Source of the DNA: Pseudomonadota bacterium
Lineage (GTDB): Bacteria > Pseudomonadota > Gammaproteobacteria > Burkholderiales > Chitinibacteraceae
DNA length: 64,000 bases
Reading direction: 5' to 3'
NCBI GenBank assembly: GCA_018261735.1
Contig: JAGTRM010000001.1
Span: 124,001 to 188,000, forward strand
Shown here piece by piece: positions 39,771-49,043 of the stretch. The notes beneath the pieces were generated by a model. The model was not told the DNA's origin. It did no database searches and worked only from the letters and a program-made list of their open reading frames with translations. The position numbers and the translations under genes were made by a program. Numbering within the stretch: the stretch's first letter is position 1; each line of letters begins with the position of its first letter.

Positions 39771-41308
39771 ACACGCCCACCCTCATTCTCTTGCTGACGG
39801 ATCATCATCTGGGCATCCACCAAGTTAGCCGCAACACGTGCGATGTGATTGCGGAACTGGCTCTGGACGAAGCAGGGCTGGCAGAGCTGCGGAATGTGGC
39901 ACGGCACTGGCACATGGCACGTTTCCATATATTGGTCGATCTGGCCGAAGAAGACTTCCAGTTCGAAACCGTTCCCCATCTGGGCGGCGCCGACCAACGC
40001 GCCCTGTTTGCCCGCAAGCTGGATCAGCACTACCGCAGCACGCCTTACCGGCGCATTGTGCTGCGCGGCAGACATGGCAAACAGGACCGGTTGCTGCTTT
40101 CGGCACTCACCCGGCACGAACAACTGGATCAGGTCATGGCCACGCTCTCGGCGGAACAATGCGCCGTGGCCGGCATTCATTCGGTTGCGCTGGGCAGCGT
40201 TGAATTACTGCGCCTTGACCGCTCCCACCTGCTGCTGGTTAGCCATACGCAAACAATGTGCTGGCGCCAAAGTTATTTCACGCCGGAGGGCTTGCGCTTC
40301 AGCCGCCTGGGCCAGCCTCCTTCGGAGAACGCGGGGTCCTCGCATGCAACAGGCATCGCTGAATACACGCTTCGGATAAGCCAGTATCTGAACACGTTGC
40401 GCACCTTGCGGCGGGATGATGCGCTGGCCGTGGTTCTGCTGACCGATGCGGACGATCCTCCGCAACTGGGCGATACGTTCAGCCAAACGCTGCAAGCGCA
40501 AGCGCCGCAGATTCACGTCCATGTCGAGCCCGTCGCTACGCTGGCCGTCATGCTCGGCTTTCCGGATAACTGCAACAGCTGGAAAACGCTGCTGATGCTG
40601 GCCATCGCCCGCGGTCAGATCCGGGATCATTACCTGCCCCAAGCAGCAGGGCGTTTTCACCGGTTACGCCGGCTGGGGCGCGGTATCAACTGGAGCGCCG
40701 GCCTGATTTTCCTGGCCGGATTGCTGCTGGCCTGGCAAGGTTATGCGGAAAATTTGCGCCTGCAAGCAAGCATCGAACAAACCCGGTACGCACTGCGCAG
40801 TGCAGAAGCCGACAAGCAAGAGGGTGAAGCCCGCTTGCTGGCGAACGGCAGCTCGCCCGTGGCAATGAAAGAAGCCGTTGATCTCTACCGCGGATATCTG
40901 GCCGACTGGCCGGATGTCGAATCCACGGCCCAGGCGCTGAGCCGGATCCTGGCCGATTTTCCGCTGCTATCCATCGAACACTTCACCTGGCAAGCCCGCT
41001 CCGGTGCGGATATCCCGACACCCATGGCGGGCAATATTGCCATCCCCGAAACGATTGAGCGGCGCGGACAGATCGTCGAGCTCTCCGGCCATATCGAGGC
41101 TTTCGACGGAAATTACCGGGCCGCACTCGAACAGATTGCCCAGCTCCAGGCGCGACTGGACAGGCTGCCCCACACGACCACAACACTGCTGAACGCCCCG
41201 CTGGATATTCGTCCGCAAGGCAGCATCGCCTCGCAGGAGAGCAACATGGCAACCGCCCGGTTTGCATTGCGGATCATCATCACCCCCGTGGCGGGAGGCG
41301 CGCGATGA
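39767..41308 (+). CDS. mshI: MshI-like protein: PilM-type and PilN-type regions in one chain
   Basis: 513-residue protein. The N-terminal about 300 residues look like a degenerate actin-like (PilM/GspL) cytoplasmic domain. One membrane helix follows (about 307-327, WSAGLIFLAGLLLAWQGYA), then a coiled coil and a periplasmic PilN-like ferredoxin-type domain (to 513). MSHA systems carry such a combined subunit, where type IVa pili use separate PilM and PilN. ATGA overlaps at both ends join it to mshG and the PilO-like gene. The assignment rests on architecture and position more than on motifs. Confidence 0.72.
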   Translation: MNTPTLILLLTDHHLGIHQVSRNTCDVIAELALDEAGLAELRNVARHWHMARFHILVDLAEEDFQFETVPHLGGADQRALFARKLDQHYRSTPYRRIVLRGRHGKQDRLLLSALTRHEQLDQVMATLSAEQCAVAGIHSVALGSVELLRLDRSHLLLVSHTQTMCWRQSYFTPEGLRFSRLGQPPSENAGSSHATGIAEYTLRISQYLNTLRTLRRDDALAVVLLTDADDPPQLGDTFSQTLQAQAPQIHVHVEPVATLAVMLGFPDNCNSWKTLLMLAIARGQIRDHYLPQAAGRFHRLRRLGRGINWSAGLIFLAGLLLAWQGYAENLRLQASIEQTRYALRSAEADKQEGEARLLANGSSPVAMKEAVDLYRGYLADWPDVESTAQALSRILADFPLLSIEHFTWQARSGADIPTPMAGNIAIPETIERRGQIVELSGHIEAFDGNYRAALEQIAQLQARLDRLPHTTTTLLNAPLDIRPQGSIASQESNMATARFALRIIITPVAGGAR

Positions 41309-41922
41309 GCTGGCGCGACTGGCCCTGGCAAGATGCCAGCGTTATCCAGCGCAGCCTCGCTTGGCTGCTGGCATCCCTGTTGACAGTGACATGCGGCCTT
41401 TTGTTCATTCACGGCATGCTGCAAGACGCTCGCGCCCAGTTGCGCCCGTTGCAAACACGGCTGGGCGCATTTCGCGCCGCGGCGGACAGCGCACGGACCG
41501 CCTGGCTTGATCTACGCACGAACCAGCAACGCTATCGCACGCTGGAACAGCGCGGCATGATGGGTGGGAAAGAATACCGGCTGGAGTGGGCAGAAAAGCT
41601 CGATGCGCTCCAGCGCACGGAGCCGGCACTTCATTTGCACTACCGCATCGAGCCCCAGCGCTTGCTGGAGAACAGCAAACCCGCTGGCGGTTCCGCACTT
41701 TTTTCCAGCCGCATGACGGTCAAGTACGCAGCCATGCACGAAGAGGACTTTTCGCGCGTTCACCACGAACTGGGCAATCTTCCGGGCTGGCTGGCTCCCG
41801 CTCGCTGCGTGATCAACCGCCCGCTGGAATCCGGTGCGGCGCTGGCGGTCGAGTGCGATTACGAATGGATTTCCATTGCCCCGAACGCGGGGACGAAGGG
41901 CAAGGAAGGCCCGGAACGATGA
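41305..41922 (+). CDS. mshJ: MshJ/PilO-like inner-membrane alignment protein
   Basis: 205-residue bitopic protein. One membrane helix at about 17-37 (SLAWLLASLLTVTCGLLFIHG), a coiled-coil stretch rich in Ala/Arg/Gln, then a small periplasmic domain. This is the PilO/GspM/MshJ layout. It overlaps the preceding and following genes by four bases each. In related systems this subunit pairs with the PilN-type domain to connect the platform and the secretin. Confidence 0.72.
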   Translation: MSWRDWPWQDASVIQRSLAWLLASLLTVTCGLLFIHGMLQDARAQLRPLQTRLGAFRAAADSARTAWLDLRTNQQRYRTLEQRGMMGGKEYRLEWAEKLDALQRTEPALHLHYRIEPQRLLENSKPAGGSALFSSRMTVKYAAMHEEDFSRVHHELGNLPGWLAPARCVINRPLESGAALAVECDYEWISIAPNAGTKGKEGPER

Positions 41923-42242
41923 TCTACCGCGCGGGCGTTATTTTGCTGCTGTTGCCACTCGCCGCAGCCCAGGCCGAGTGGGGCCGCCTGTTCTACACGC
42001 CCCAGCAACGCGCCATTCTGGCGCGCCCCGCGTCCTTGCACGCATCCGGACCCGCCGGATCAAACACTAGCGCGCTGCACTATTTCAATGGCGAAGTCCA
42101 TCGCCCCGGTGCCAAGCCGCTGCGCTGGATCGACGGTCAACTTGCCCCGGCAAAGCCACCCAGCGCTGTCAAACCGGGCGAAAGCTGGGATGCCGTCAGC
42201 GGCGCGGTTTACCCCGCCGGACGCAGGCCGGACCGGGAGTAA
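41919..42242 (+). CDS. mshK: MshK/PilP-like small periplasmic protein
   Basis: 107-residue protein with a cleavable signal peptide (about 1-19, LLLLPLAAAQA). The mature part starts EWGRLFYTPQQRAIL and carries a YFNGEVHRPGAKPLRWIDGQ segment, a pattern I associate with small subunits of betaproteobacterial MSHA/T2SS-like clusters. No lipobox. It overlaps mshJ by ATGA. Role inferred from context: linking the inner-membrane complex to the secretin. Confidence 0.6.
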   Translation: MIYRAGVILLLLPLAAAQAEWGRLFYTPQQRAILARPASLHASGPAGSNTSALHYFNGEVHRPGAKPLRWIDGQLAPAKPPSAVKPGESWDAVSGAVYPAGRRPDRE

Positions 42243-42246
42243 TTCC

Positions 42247-43197
42247 GTGCGCCGGGTTCGATCTTGCCCATCCCAAGTCCGCTTGCACGGCGCGGCGTTG
42301 TTGCTGCTGATAGCCATGCTGGCCGTCATGCTGTCGTTTGCCCTGATCGGCGCCTACGGCAGCCAGCGCAACCCGGCCAAGCAGGCAGAAGTCACTGCGC
42401 AAGCACTCGCCCAGGCTAGGCTGTCATTAATTGCCTGGTCGCTGTCGCAAAAAGCCACCGGCTACAACAAAAGCCGCCCCGGCGAGCTGCCCTGCCCGGA
42501 CCTGCACACGCCGGGCGATGAAAACGCGGGCTGGCCCGCCAGCACCAGCGACGATACCTGCAACACTCAGGCCCGCCGCATCGGGCGTCTGCCCTGGAAT
42601 ACGCTCGGCCTACCCAAGCTGGTCGATGGTTCGGGCGAAACCTTGTGGTACATGGTGCTAAGTCCGTTCCACGACAGCAACACGGCCGCGCTGAACAGCA
42701 GCACACCCCGGCCCTACAGCCTGCGCGCATATGCCAACAGCGGTTCGGTCGCTTACCCTGCGGCAATCGCCATCATTTTCGCGCCCGGCAGTGTACTCGC
42801 GGGTCAATCACGCAACACGCCCAGCCAGCAACTGGCGCCCGCCAACTATCTCGAACGCTATGGCAGCTACAACAACGCCAGCACCAACCCGGCCACGCTG
42901 CGCCTGAACGGGCCACTGGCCGACGCCAGCGGCAAATCTCTCGTCAACGACCAGTTGGTGATCATCACCGCTGCCGACCTGCTGCCCAAGGTGTTACAAC
43001 GTGCGGTAGTGGAATATCCGGTCGCGCTTAAGCAGAAATTTCCTGTGCCGCCGTACCCGAACGCGCAGGAAGGCAGCTGCAGCGGAACGCCGCCCAACGC
43101 GGAAATGTATGGCATGGATTCCAACTGGATGAACCGCAACGATTGGGAAACCCTGCTGCACTATGACTGCGCCAGCATGAGCATCCAGAAGAAATGA
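42247..43197 (+). CDS. Atypical pilin-like protein with LPCPD motif
   Basis: 316-residue secreted or anchored protein starting with GTG at 42247 (GGGAG upstream, four bases after mshK). An open frame extends upstream only within mshK. A short basic N-terminus is followed by a hydrophobic helix (HGAALLLLIAMLAVMLSFALIGA), like PilX/MshP-type N-termini that lack the +5 Glu. The helix continues into an alpha spine (KQAEVTAQALAQARLSLIAW), then GELPCPDLHTPGD and LGRLPWNTLGLP-like segments. The next gene has a similar LPCP block. Probably a large minor pseudopilin of this system; it has no named family that I recognise. Confidence 0.65.
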   Translation: MRRVRSCPSQVRLHGAALLLLIAMLAVMLSFALIGAYGSQRNPAKQAEVTAQALAQARLSLIAWSLSQKATGYNKSRPGELPCPDLHTPGDENAGWPASTSDDTCNTQARRIGRLPWNTLGLPKLVDGSGETLWYMVLSPFHDSNTAALNSSTPRPYSLRAYANSGSVAYPAAIAIIFAPGSVLAGQSRNTPSQQLAPANYLERYGSYNNASTNPATLRLNGPLADASGKSLVNDQLVIITAADLLPKVLQRAVVEYPVALKQKFPVPPYPNAQEGSCSGTPPNAEMYGMDSNWMNRNDWETLLHYDCASMSIQKK

Positions 43198-43225
43198 TGC
43201 CCGTGAAAAAACACTGGATATCCGC

Positions 43226-43972
43226 ATGAAAAAACAGCCCGGCTTCACCCTGATCGAACTTTCGATTGTCCTGCTGGTCACCGGTTTGCTGTTGAGCGGC
43301 ATGCTCGGCGCCTACCAGAGCCAGACCGAAGCCAGCCGGATCAGGGAAACCCGGCAGGCGATGCGCGAGGCGCGCGAGGCGATCATCGGCTTCGCATTGA
43401 GCCGCGGCCACCTGCCATGCCCGGCCAACCCGGCGCTGGCCAACAGCGCTGCCGCGGCCGGGCAGGAAGTGCGCAGCGGCGCCACGGGAAGTTGCACTTA
43501 CCTGGATGGTGTCCTGCCTTGGGCCACGCTCGGCGTGAAAGAATCCGATGCCTGGGGCAAGCGCTACAGCTACCGCGTGACCGACTATTTTGCCGATGCC
43601 AGCAATGCCAGCATCGGTCCCTCCGCCACCTGCACCCCTGCCGTGGATCCGGCGGTGTCTTTCGCCATTTGTTCGGTCGGCGACATCACGATCCTGCCGC
43701 AGGCAGGTGCACTGGGCGGCATTCCATCCGTGGCGGTGATCGTCTCGCACGGCAAGAACCTGCGTGGCGCGTATGGCCCGCAGGGCGGCGCACGGCTGAG
43801 GGGTCTTGCCGGTGACGAGCAGGAAAATGCCGACGGTGACGCCAGTTTCGTCGATCACCCGTTCGCCCACGATGCCAACCCGCTGGCTGCGGCCTATTAC
43901 GATGATCTGATGGAATGGGTTTCCCCGAGCATCCTGATCGGCAAGATGGCCACCGCCGGCCGGCTGCCCTGA
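43226..43972 (+). CDS. Prepilin-type protein ending the MSHA-like operon
   Basis: 248-residue prepilin with the very short leader MKKQPG followed by FTLIELSIVLLVTGLLLSGML (Glu at +5). An alpha-helical spine (RQAMREAREAIIGFALSRG) leads into HLPCPANP and LPWATLGVKESDAWGKRYSYRV, matching the preceding gene's layout. The Trp-Gly-Lys-Arg-Tyr segment is frequent in pseudopilins. It is the only classical prepilin in the operon, so it may be the main fibre subunit or a minor tip subunit. The following region is A+T-rich and contains the ahpC promoter. Confidence 0.78.
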   Translation: MKKQPGFTLIELSIVLLVTGLLLSGMLGAYQSQTEASRIRETRQAMREAREAIIGFALSRGHLPCPANPALANSAAAAGQEVRSGATGSCTYLDGVLPWATLGVKESDAWGKRYSYRVTDYFADASNASIGPSATCTPAVDPAVSFAICSVGDITILPQAGALGGIPSVAVIVSHGKNLRGAYGPQGGARLRGLAGDEQENADGDASFVDHPFAHDANPLAAAYYDDLMEWVSPSILIGKMATAGRLP

Positions 43973-43986
43973 GAATCCGCGCCATA

Positions 43987-44054
43987 AATAGTAAATTACT
44001 ATTACAACATTTAAAACGATCAATTTGATTGATCAAACTCGCCTGGTTTACAGT
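43987..44054 (+). promoter_or_regulatory. ahpC promoter with OxyR-type site
   Basis: AATAGTAAATTACTATT (43987-44003) contains ATAG-N7-CTAT, the OxyR half-site core. A candidate sigma-70 promoter lies downstream: -35 TTGATT (44025-44030), 18-bp spacer, -10 TACAGT (44049-44054). The OxyR core is then centred about 65 bases upstream of the expected start. The adjacent second half-site expected 7 bases on is poorly conserved. A GATCAA-N5-TTGATC inverted repeat (44018-44034) overlaps the -35. Confidence 0.7.
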
Positions 44055-44106
44055 TCATCCCATCGGTAGACAACAAGTCCACCGAACACCAACCAGGAGA
44101 AAAACC

Positions 44107-44673
44107 ATGAGTTCCTTGATCAATACCGAAATTAAACCGTTCAAAGCCACCGTCTACCACAACGGCAAGTTCAGCGAGATCACCGAAGCAAGCCTCAAGG
44201 GCAAGTGGTCCGTGGTGTTCTTCTACCCGGCCGACTTCACCTTCGTCTGCCCGACGGAACTGGGCGATCTGGCCGACCTGTACGCCGAATACCAGAAGCT
44301 GGGCGTGGAAATCTACTCGGTCTCGACCGATACCCACTTCACCCACAAGGCCTGGCACGATGCCTCGGACACCATCAAGAAAATCCATTACCCGATGGTG
44401 GGCGACCCGACCGGCACGATCACCCGCAACTTCGGCGTGATGATCGAAGAAGAAGGCCTGGCGCTGCGCGGCACCTTCGTGATCAACCCGGAAGGCGTGA
44501 TCAAGGTCAGTGAAGTACATGACCTGGGCATCGGCCGCGACGCGAAGGAGCTGCTGCGCAAGGTGCAGGCCGCCCAGTACGTCGCCTCGCATCCGGGCGA
44601 AGTCTGCCCGGCCAAGTGGACGCCGGGCGCAGCCACCTTGGCCCCGTCGCTCGATCTGGTCGGCAAGATCTAA
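44107..44673 (+). CDS. ahpC: Alkyl hydroperoxide reductase, peroxiredoxin subunit
   Basis: 188-residue 2-Cys peroxiredoxin that reduces organic peroxides, hydrogen peroxide and peroxynitrite. Start at the ATG at 44107 with CAGGAG upstream; an upstream extension is not conserved. The peroxidatic Cys is in [10 protein letters not shown] and the resolving Cys in GEVCPAKW. Length matches AhpC of E. coli (187). It is followed by ahpF, its reductase, and an OxyR-type site lies upstream. Confidence 0.98.
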   Translation: MSSLINTEIKPFKATVYHNGKFSEITEASLKGKWSVVFFYPADFTFVCPTELGDLADLYAEYQKLGVEIYSVSTDTHFTHKAWHDASDTIKKIHYPMVGDPTGTITRNFGVMIEEEGLALRGTFVINPEGVIKVSEVHDLGIGRDAKELLRKVQAAQYVASHPGEVCPAKWTPGAATLAPSLDLVGKI

Positions 44674-44689
44674 GCGATATCGCCGCGCA

Positions 44690-44763
44690 GTTCCCGGACC
44701 TGTTCCGGGAACCGCGCCGGATTCCAGCGCAAAGGCGCCCGTGCAATCCCCGTTGGCGCCTTT
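44690..44763 (+). other. Two hairpins between ahpC and ahpF
   Basis: GTTCCCGGA (44690-44698) / TCCGGGAAC (44704-44712), and AAAGGCGCC (44731-44739) / GGCGCCTTT (44755-44763). Only short T-runs follow. Position suggests partial termination or an mRNA stability element that sets the ahpC:ahpF ratio. Confidence 0.6.
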
Positions 44764-44796
44764 CCATTGCAATTCATCTGCTGAAGGATAAACACC

Positions 44797-46359
44797 ATGC
44801 TCGATACCGCCATCAAGACCCAGTTAAAAGCTTACCTGGAACGCCTCGTGAACCCGATCGAGCTGGTCGCCTCGCTCGATGCCAGCGGCACGGCGCAGGA
44901 GATGAGCGAACTGCTGCAGGAAATCGCCACGCTCTCCGACAAGGTCAGTGTGCGCGAAGACGGAAATGCCGCACTCAAGCCATCGTTTGCCATCGGCCGC
45001 CCGGGCGAAGCCGCGCGGGTGAACTTCGCCGGCATTCCGATGGGTCACGAATTCACCTCGCTGGTGCTCGCGCTGCTGCAGGTCAGCGGCTATCCACCCA
45101 AGATCGAGGCCGAACTGATCGAACAGATCCGCACGCTGCCCGGCAATCAGCGTTTCGAAACCTTCATTTCGCTCTCGTGCCACAACTGCCCGGATGTGGT
45201 TCAGGCATTGAACCTGCTGGCCGTGCTAAACCCCGGAATCAGCAGCGTGATGATCGACGGCGCCGCGTTCCAGGACGAAGTCGCTGCGCGCAAGATCCTG
45301 GCGGTGCCGACCGTGTTCCTGAACGGCGAGCCGTTCGGCCAGGGCCGCATGACGCTCGAGGAAATCGTGGCTAAGCTCGATACCGGCGCGGCCAGCCGCG
45401 AAGCCGAGAAAATAGACCAGAAGGAACCATTCGACCTGCTCGTCGTCGGCGGAGGACCGGCGGGTTCGGCGTCGGCGGTGTATGCGGCACGCAAGGGCAT
45501 CCGCACCGGCGTGGTGGCCGAGCGCTTCGGCGGCCAGGTGCTCGACACGATGGCGATCGAGAATTTCATTTCGGTGCAGCGCACCGAAGGGCCGAAACTG
45601 GCGACCGCGCTCGAGCAGCACGTGAAGGAATACGACGTCGACATCATCAACCTGCAGCGGGCCAAGGCACTGGTTCCGGCGGAGAATGGTGGACTGGTCG
45701 AAGTGCATCTGGACAGCGGCGCGGTGCTGAAAAGCAAGACCGTGGTGATCGCCACCGGCGCGCGCTGGCGCGAAATGAACGTGCCGGGCGAGCGCGAATA
45801 CCGCGGCCGTGGCGTGGCCTACTGCCCGCATTGCGACGGCCCGCTGTTCAAGGGCAAGCGCGTGGCAGTGATCGGCGGCGGCAATTCCGGCGTGGAAGCC
45901 GCGATCGATCTGGCCGGCATCGTGGCGCATGTGACCCTGCTCGAGTTCGACAGCGCGCTGCGCGCCGATGCGGTGTTGCAGGCGAAGCTCGCCAGCCTGC
46001 CCAACGTCACGGTGATCAAGAGCGCGCAGACCCGCGAAGTCAGCGGTGACGGCAATCAGGTCAACGGTCTGCTGTACCAGGACCGCCTCAGCGGCGAGAA
46101 CCACCGCATCGAGTTGGAGGGCATCTTCGTGCAGATCGGCCTGCTGCCCAACACCGACTGGCTCAAGGGCACGCTGGCCTTGTCGCCGCGCGGCGAGATC
46201 GAAGTGGACAGCCGCGGGCAAACCTCGTTGCCGGGGGTCTTCGCCGCCGGCGATGCGACCACGTCGCCGTTCAAGCAGATCATCATCGCCATGGGCGACG
46301 GCGCCAAGGCCAGCTTGGGCGCATTCGACCACCTGATCCGCAGCGCGGTGCCTGCCTGA
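44797..46359 (+). CDS. ahpF: Alkyl hydroperoxide reductase, NADH-dependent flavoprotein subunit
   Basis: 520-residue flavoprotein that passes electrons from NADH to AhpC. The N-terminal tandem thioredoxin-like domain carries the redox pair C128-x-x-C131 (SCHNC). The C-terminal part is thioredoxin-reductase-like, with an [11 protein letters not shown] motif (about 218-225), redox pair C343-x-x-C346 (YCPHC), NAD motif [10 protein letters not shown] and the closing [16 protein letters not shown]. Full length for the family. It ends at a strong bidirectional terminator. Confidence 0.97.
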   Translation: MLDTAIKTQLKAYLERLVNPIELVASLDASGTAQEMSELLQEIATLSDKVSVREDGNAALKPSFAIGRPGEAARVNFAGIPMGHEFTSLVLALLQVSGYPPKIEAELIEQIRTLPGNQRFETFISLSCHNCPDVVQALNLLAVLNPGISSVMIDGAAFQDEVAARKILAVPTVFLNGEPFGQGRMTLEEIVAKLDTGAASREAEKIDQKEPFDLLVVGGGPAGSASAVYAARKGIRTGVVAERFGGQVLDTMAIENFISVQRTEGPKLATALEQHVKEYDVDIINLQRAKALVPAENGGLVEVHLDSGAVLKSKTVVIATGARWREMNVPGEREYRGRGVAYCPHCDGPLFKGKRVAVIGGGNSGVEAAIDLAGIVAHVTLLEFDSALRADAVLQAKLASLPNVTVIKSAQTREVSGDGNQVNGLLYQDRLSGENHRIELEGIFVQIGLLPNTDWLKGTLALSPRGEIEVDSRGQTSLPGVFAAGDATTSPFKQIIIAMGDGAKASLGAFDHLIRSAVPA

Positions 46360-46373
46360 ACCCCGGAAAAAGA

Positions 46374-46410
46374 AATCAGCCCTGATCGGAAGATCAGGGC
46401 TGATTGTTTT
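46374..46410. terminator. Bidirectional terminator between ahpF and metW
   Basis: AATCAGCCCTGATC (46374-46387), loop GGAA, GATCAGGGCTGATT (46392-46405): a perfect 14-bp stem. GTTTTC follows on the plus side and TTCTTTTTCC on the minus side, so it can serve both convergent genes. Confidence 0.93.
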
Positions 46411-46431
46411 CAAACATCGGAATTACAGCGT

Positions 46432-47019
46432 TCAGTTCCGGCCGAACTTCACCAGCGCCAGGCTGCCGAGCAGGTTCGGGAACAATTCGACCTTTTCACC
46501 CGCATGCAGCACCTGCTGTTCTTCGATCTTCATGCCGAGCTTGCCCAGCAGGCGGTCGAAATCGCCCAGCGTGCAGAAGTGGATGTTCGGCGTGTTGTAC
46601 CACTCGTAGGGAATGGTTTCCGAGACCGGCATGCGTCCGCACAGGATCTGCCAGCGGTTTTCCCAGAAACCGAAGTTCGGGAAAGTGACGATGCCGGTTT
46701 TCCCCACGCGCAGCATCTCGGCCAGTATGCCCTCGATATTGTGCATGGCCTGGATCGTGAGCGAGAGCACCACGTAATCGAAGCTTTCCGATTCGAACGC
46801 GGACAACCCACTTTCCAGATCGGACTGGACCACATTGAGCCCCTTCTCGACACAATGCACCATTTTGCTGACATCGATTTCGACGCCGTAGCCGGTAATC
46901 TGCTTCTCCCGGGCCAGCGCGGACAGCAACTCGCCATCGCCGCAGCCTAGATCGAGCACGCGCATTCCCGGCTTGATCCAGTCGGCCACACAACGCAAAT
47001 CGGCGCGCAACTTGTTCAT
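46432..47019 (-). CDS. metW: MetW, methionine-biosynthesis methyltransferase-fold protein
   Basis: 195-residue class I methyltransferase-fold protein. Motif I is [12 protein letters not shown]. The family segments [12 protein letters not shown] and [14 protein letters not shown] are present. MetW is coupled to MetX in many proteobacteria and is needed for full MetX activity in species where this has been tested. Its ATG overlaps the metX stop codon (ATGA), consistent with 1:1 expression. Confidence 0.95.
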   Translation of the reverse strand: MNKLRADLRCVADWIKPGMRVLDLGCGDGELLSALAREKQITGYGVEIDVSKMVHCVEKGLNVVQSDLESGLSAFESESFDYVVLSLTIQAMHNIEGILAEMLRVGKTGIVTFPNFGFWENRWQILCGRMPVSETIPYEWYNTPNIHFCTLGDFDRLLGKLGMKIEEQQVLHAGEKVELFPNLLGSLALVKFGRN

Positions 47020-48164
47020 GGGTTCACCTCCGCGGCAATCCGGTTGAGATAGGCACGCATCACCGCGTGATAAGGCGCATCCTCCATCAGGAACGCATCG
47101 TGACCGTGGCGCGATTCGATTTCGGCATAGCTGACGTTCTTGCGCGCATCGAGCAGGGCCTTGACGATCTCGCGCGAACGCGACGGCGAAAAGCGCCAGT
47201 CCGAGGTGAACGACACGATCAGGAAACCGGCCTGCGTGCGTGCCAGCGCTTTCGACAGATCGCCGCCGAAATCGCGCGCCGGATCGAAATAATCCAGCGC
47301 CTTGGTCATCAACAGATAGGTATTGGCATCGAAAGTGCCGGAGAACTTGTCGCCCTGGTAACGCAAGTACGACTCGATCTCGAACTCGACATCGAAGCCG
47401 TACTTGTATTCGCCCGAGCGCAGCAGCCGGCCGAATTTCTCGCCCATGCCGTCGTCGGAAAGATAGGTGATATGGCCTAGCATGCGCGCAAGGCGCAGCC
47501 CGCGGCGCGGCACCACATCATGTTCGTAATAATCACCGCCGTGGAATTCCGGATCAGTCAGGATCGCCTGGCGCGCCACGTCGTTGAACGCGATATTCTG
47601 CGCGGTCAACTTGGGCGCCGCCGCAATCACAAGCGCATGGCGCACCCGCTCCGGGTAGGCTACGGTCCAGCGCAAGGCCTGCATCCCGCCCAGGCTGCCG
47701 CCGATCACCGCCGCGAATTTCCCGATGCCGAGGCGATCGGCCAGCCGCGCCTGCGTCTCGACCCAGTCGCGCACAAGCACCAGTGGAAACGCCGAACCGA
47801 ACGGCTTGCCGGTTTCCGGATTAATGCTCGAAGGCCCGGTCGAACCGTGACAACCGCCGAGGTTGTTCACCCCGATCACGAAGAAGCGGTTGGTATCGAT
47901 CGGCTTGCCCGGCCCGATCATGTTGTCCCACCAGCCGGCCGATTTGTCGGCTTCGCTGTACTTGCCAGCCAGATGGTGATTGCCCGACAGCGCATGGCAA
48001 ACCAGGATCGCATTGGAATTGTCGGCATTGAGCTGGCCGTAGGTTTCGTAGACCAGCTCGTAGCGCGGCAAGGTGATGCCGCTGGCGAGGGTCAGTGGCT
48101 GCTCGAACACCGCTTTATGCGGAGAAACGATGCCAATGCTATTCGAAGAATGGGTTTCTGACAT
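47016..48164 (-). CDS. metX: Homoserine O-acyltransferase MetX
   Basis: 382-residue alpha/beta-hydrolase-fold enzyme that activates homoserine for methionine synthesis. Start at the ATG at 48164 (MSETHSS); a longer frame upstream is not conserved in composition. The nucleophile is S157 in GGSLGGMQ, the acid is the Asp in FTSDWRFSP, and the base is the His in ESRHGHDAF. Proteobacterial MetX proteins next to MetW often use succinyl-CoA rather than acetyl-CoA, so the acyl donor is left open. Confidence 0.95.
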   Translation of the reverse strand: MSETHSSNSIGIVSPHKAVFEQPLTLASGITLPRYELVYETYGQLNADNSNAILVCHALSGNHHLAGKYSEADKSAGWWDNMIGPGKPIDTNRFFVIGVNNLGGCHGSTGPSSINPETGKPFGSAFPLVLVRDWVETQARLADRLGIGKFAAVIGGSLGGMQALRWTVAYPERVRHALVIAAAPKLTAQNIAFNDVARQAILTDPEFHGGDYYEHDVVPRRGLRLARMLGHITYLSDDGMGEKFGRLLRSGEYKYGFDVEFEIESYLRYQGDKFSGTFDANTYLLMTKALDYFDPARDFGGDLSKALARTQAGFLIVSFTSDWRFSPSRSREIVKALLDARKNVSYAEIESRHGHDAFLMEDAPYHAVMRAYLNRIAAEVNP

Positions 48165-48413
48165 TTCACTCACTTGTTCAAATTCATGTGACAATTCAAA
48201 ACTTGTTTCGCACCATTCGATCACACAACCTTCAGATCGGCCGTAAAATTTTTTAATCGGCTTCAATCAGAACTAATTAGCATGTCGCGTTTGATGCCAA
48301 CAATAGAAAGCAAACCAAATCAAAGCAAAGGGCTTGCCGTCTTATTTTGAAAAATTAAACTGGTGGGATTATACTATCCATCTCTACCTCTCCGGCAAAC
48401 GTCTCAAGCTTAA

Positions 48414-49043
48414 TCAGTTACTTGCCTCTCTGTTTTTTGCATAATTCAGAAATTCACAGATATTGCTTCCACATAGCATCGGGGAAATATTTCTTATTTC
48501 CTGCTCTGACCAATTCCACCATTCGACATCAAGCAATGCATTTCTGATCTCTTCATCAAATCGCCACTTGACATGCCGTGCAGGATTACCAGCAACAACG
48601 GAATAAGGTTCAACATTTTTACTGACGACGGCGCCAGCCGCGACAATAGCACCATGCCCTATGGTAACACCAGAGAGAATAATGGTATTCGAACAAAGCC
48701 ATACATCGCTACCGACAATCACATCTCCACGACTGAACCCATAGCCAGAAATATTCCGGGCTTCTTCCACCATTGCAGGGAATGGATAGGTACTAATCCA
48801 ATCACTATGATGATGCCCTCCCAGGAATATTTGCACATCTGTCGCAATAGAACAGTATGAGCCAATTTTCAGCGTTGCTCCCTCGTTCCAGTCATGGATA
48901 ACAGGGAGGCCATAGCTACCAACGCCAAAAGTATATTTTTCTTGATATTTCAGACGAAACTTTGCTTGCCCTTGATGCAGCAAAGGGATTTTTTTAATTT
49001 TCTTACGTTTCAGTGCCATTAATATTTTTTTCAGCAGCTTCAT
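48414..49043 (-). CDS. CatB-like (hexapeptide) O-acetyltransferase
   Basis: 209-residue left-handed beta-helix acyltransferase of the xenobiotic/CatB type. The helix repeats are visible in KIGSYCSIATDVQIFLGG and VIVGSDVWLCSNTIILSGVTIGHGAIVAAGAVV, with the catalytic-type His in GGHHHSDW and the family ending VAGNPARHVKWRF. Position at the end of the O-antigen operon suggests acetylation of LPS or an O-unit sugar, not drug inactivation. The N-terminus is strongly basic (KRKKIKKI), and base composition is richer in A+T than the core genes. It overlaps the ligase gene by 4 bases. Confidence 0.85.
   Translation of the reverse strand: MKLLKKILMALKRKKIKKIPLLHQGQAKFRLKYQEKYTFGVGSYGLPVIHDWNEGATLKIGSYCSIATDVQIFLGGHHHSDWISTYPFPAMVEEARNISGYGFSRGDVIVGSDVWLCSNTIILSGVTIGHGAIVAAGAVVSKNVEPYSVVAGNPARHVKWRFDEEIRNALLDVEWWNWSEQEIRNISPMLCGSNICEFLNYAKNREASN

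Noticed and set aside
44010..44024. Second OxyR half-site adjacent to the first
   Set aside because: The bases at the expected spacing (TTTA-N7-CAAT) match the ATAG-N7-CTAT pattern too poorly to call.
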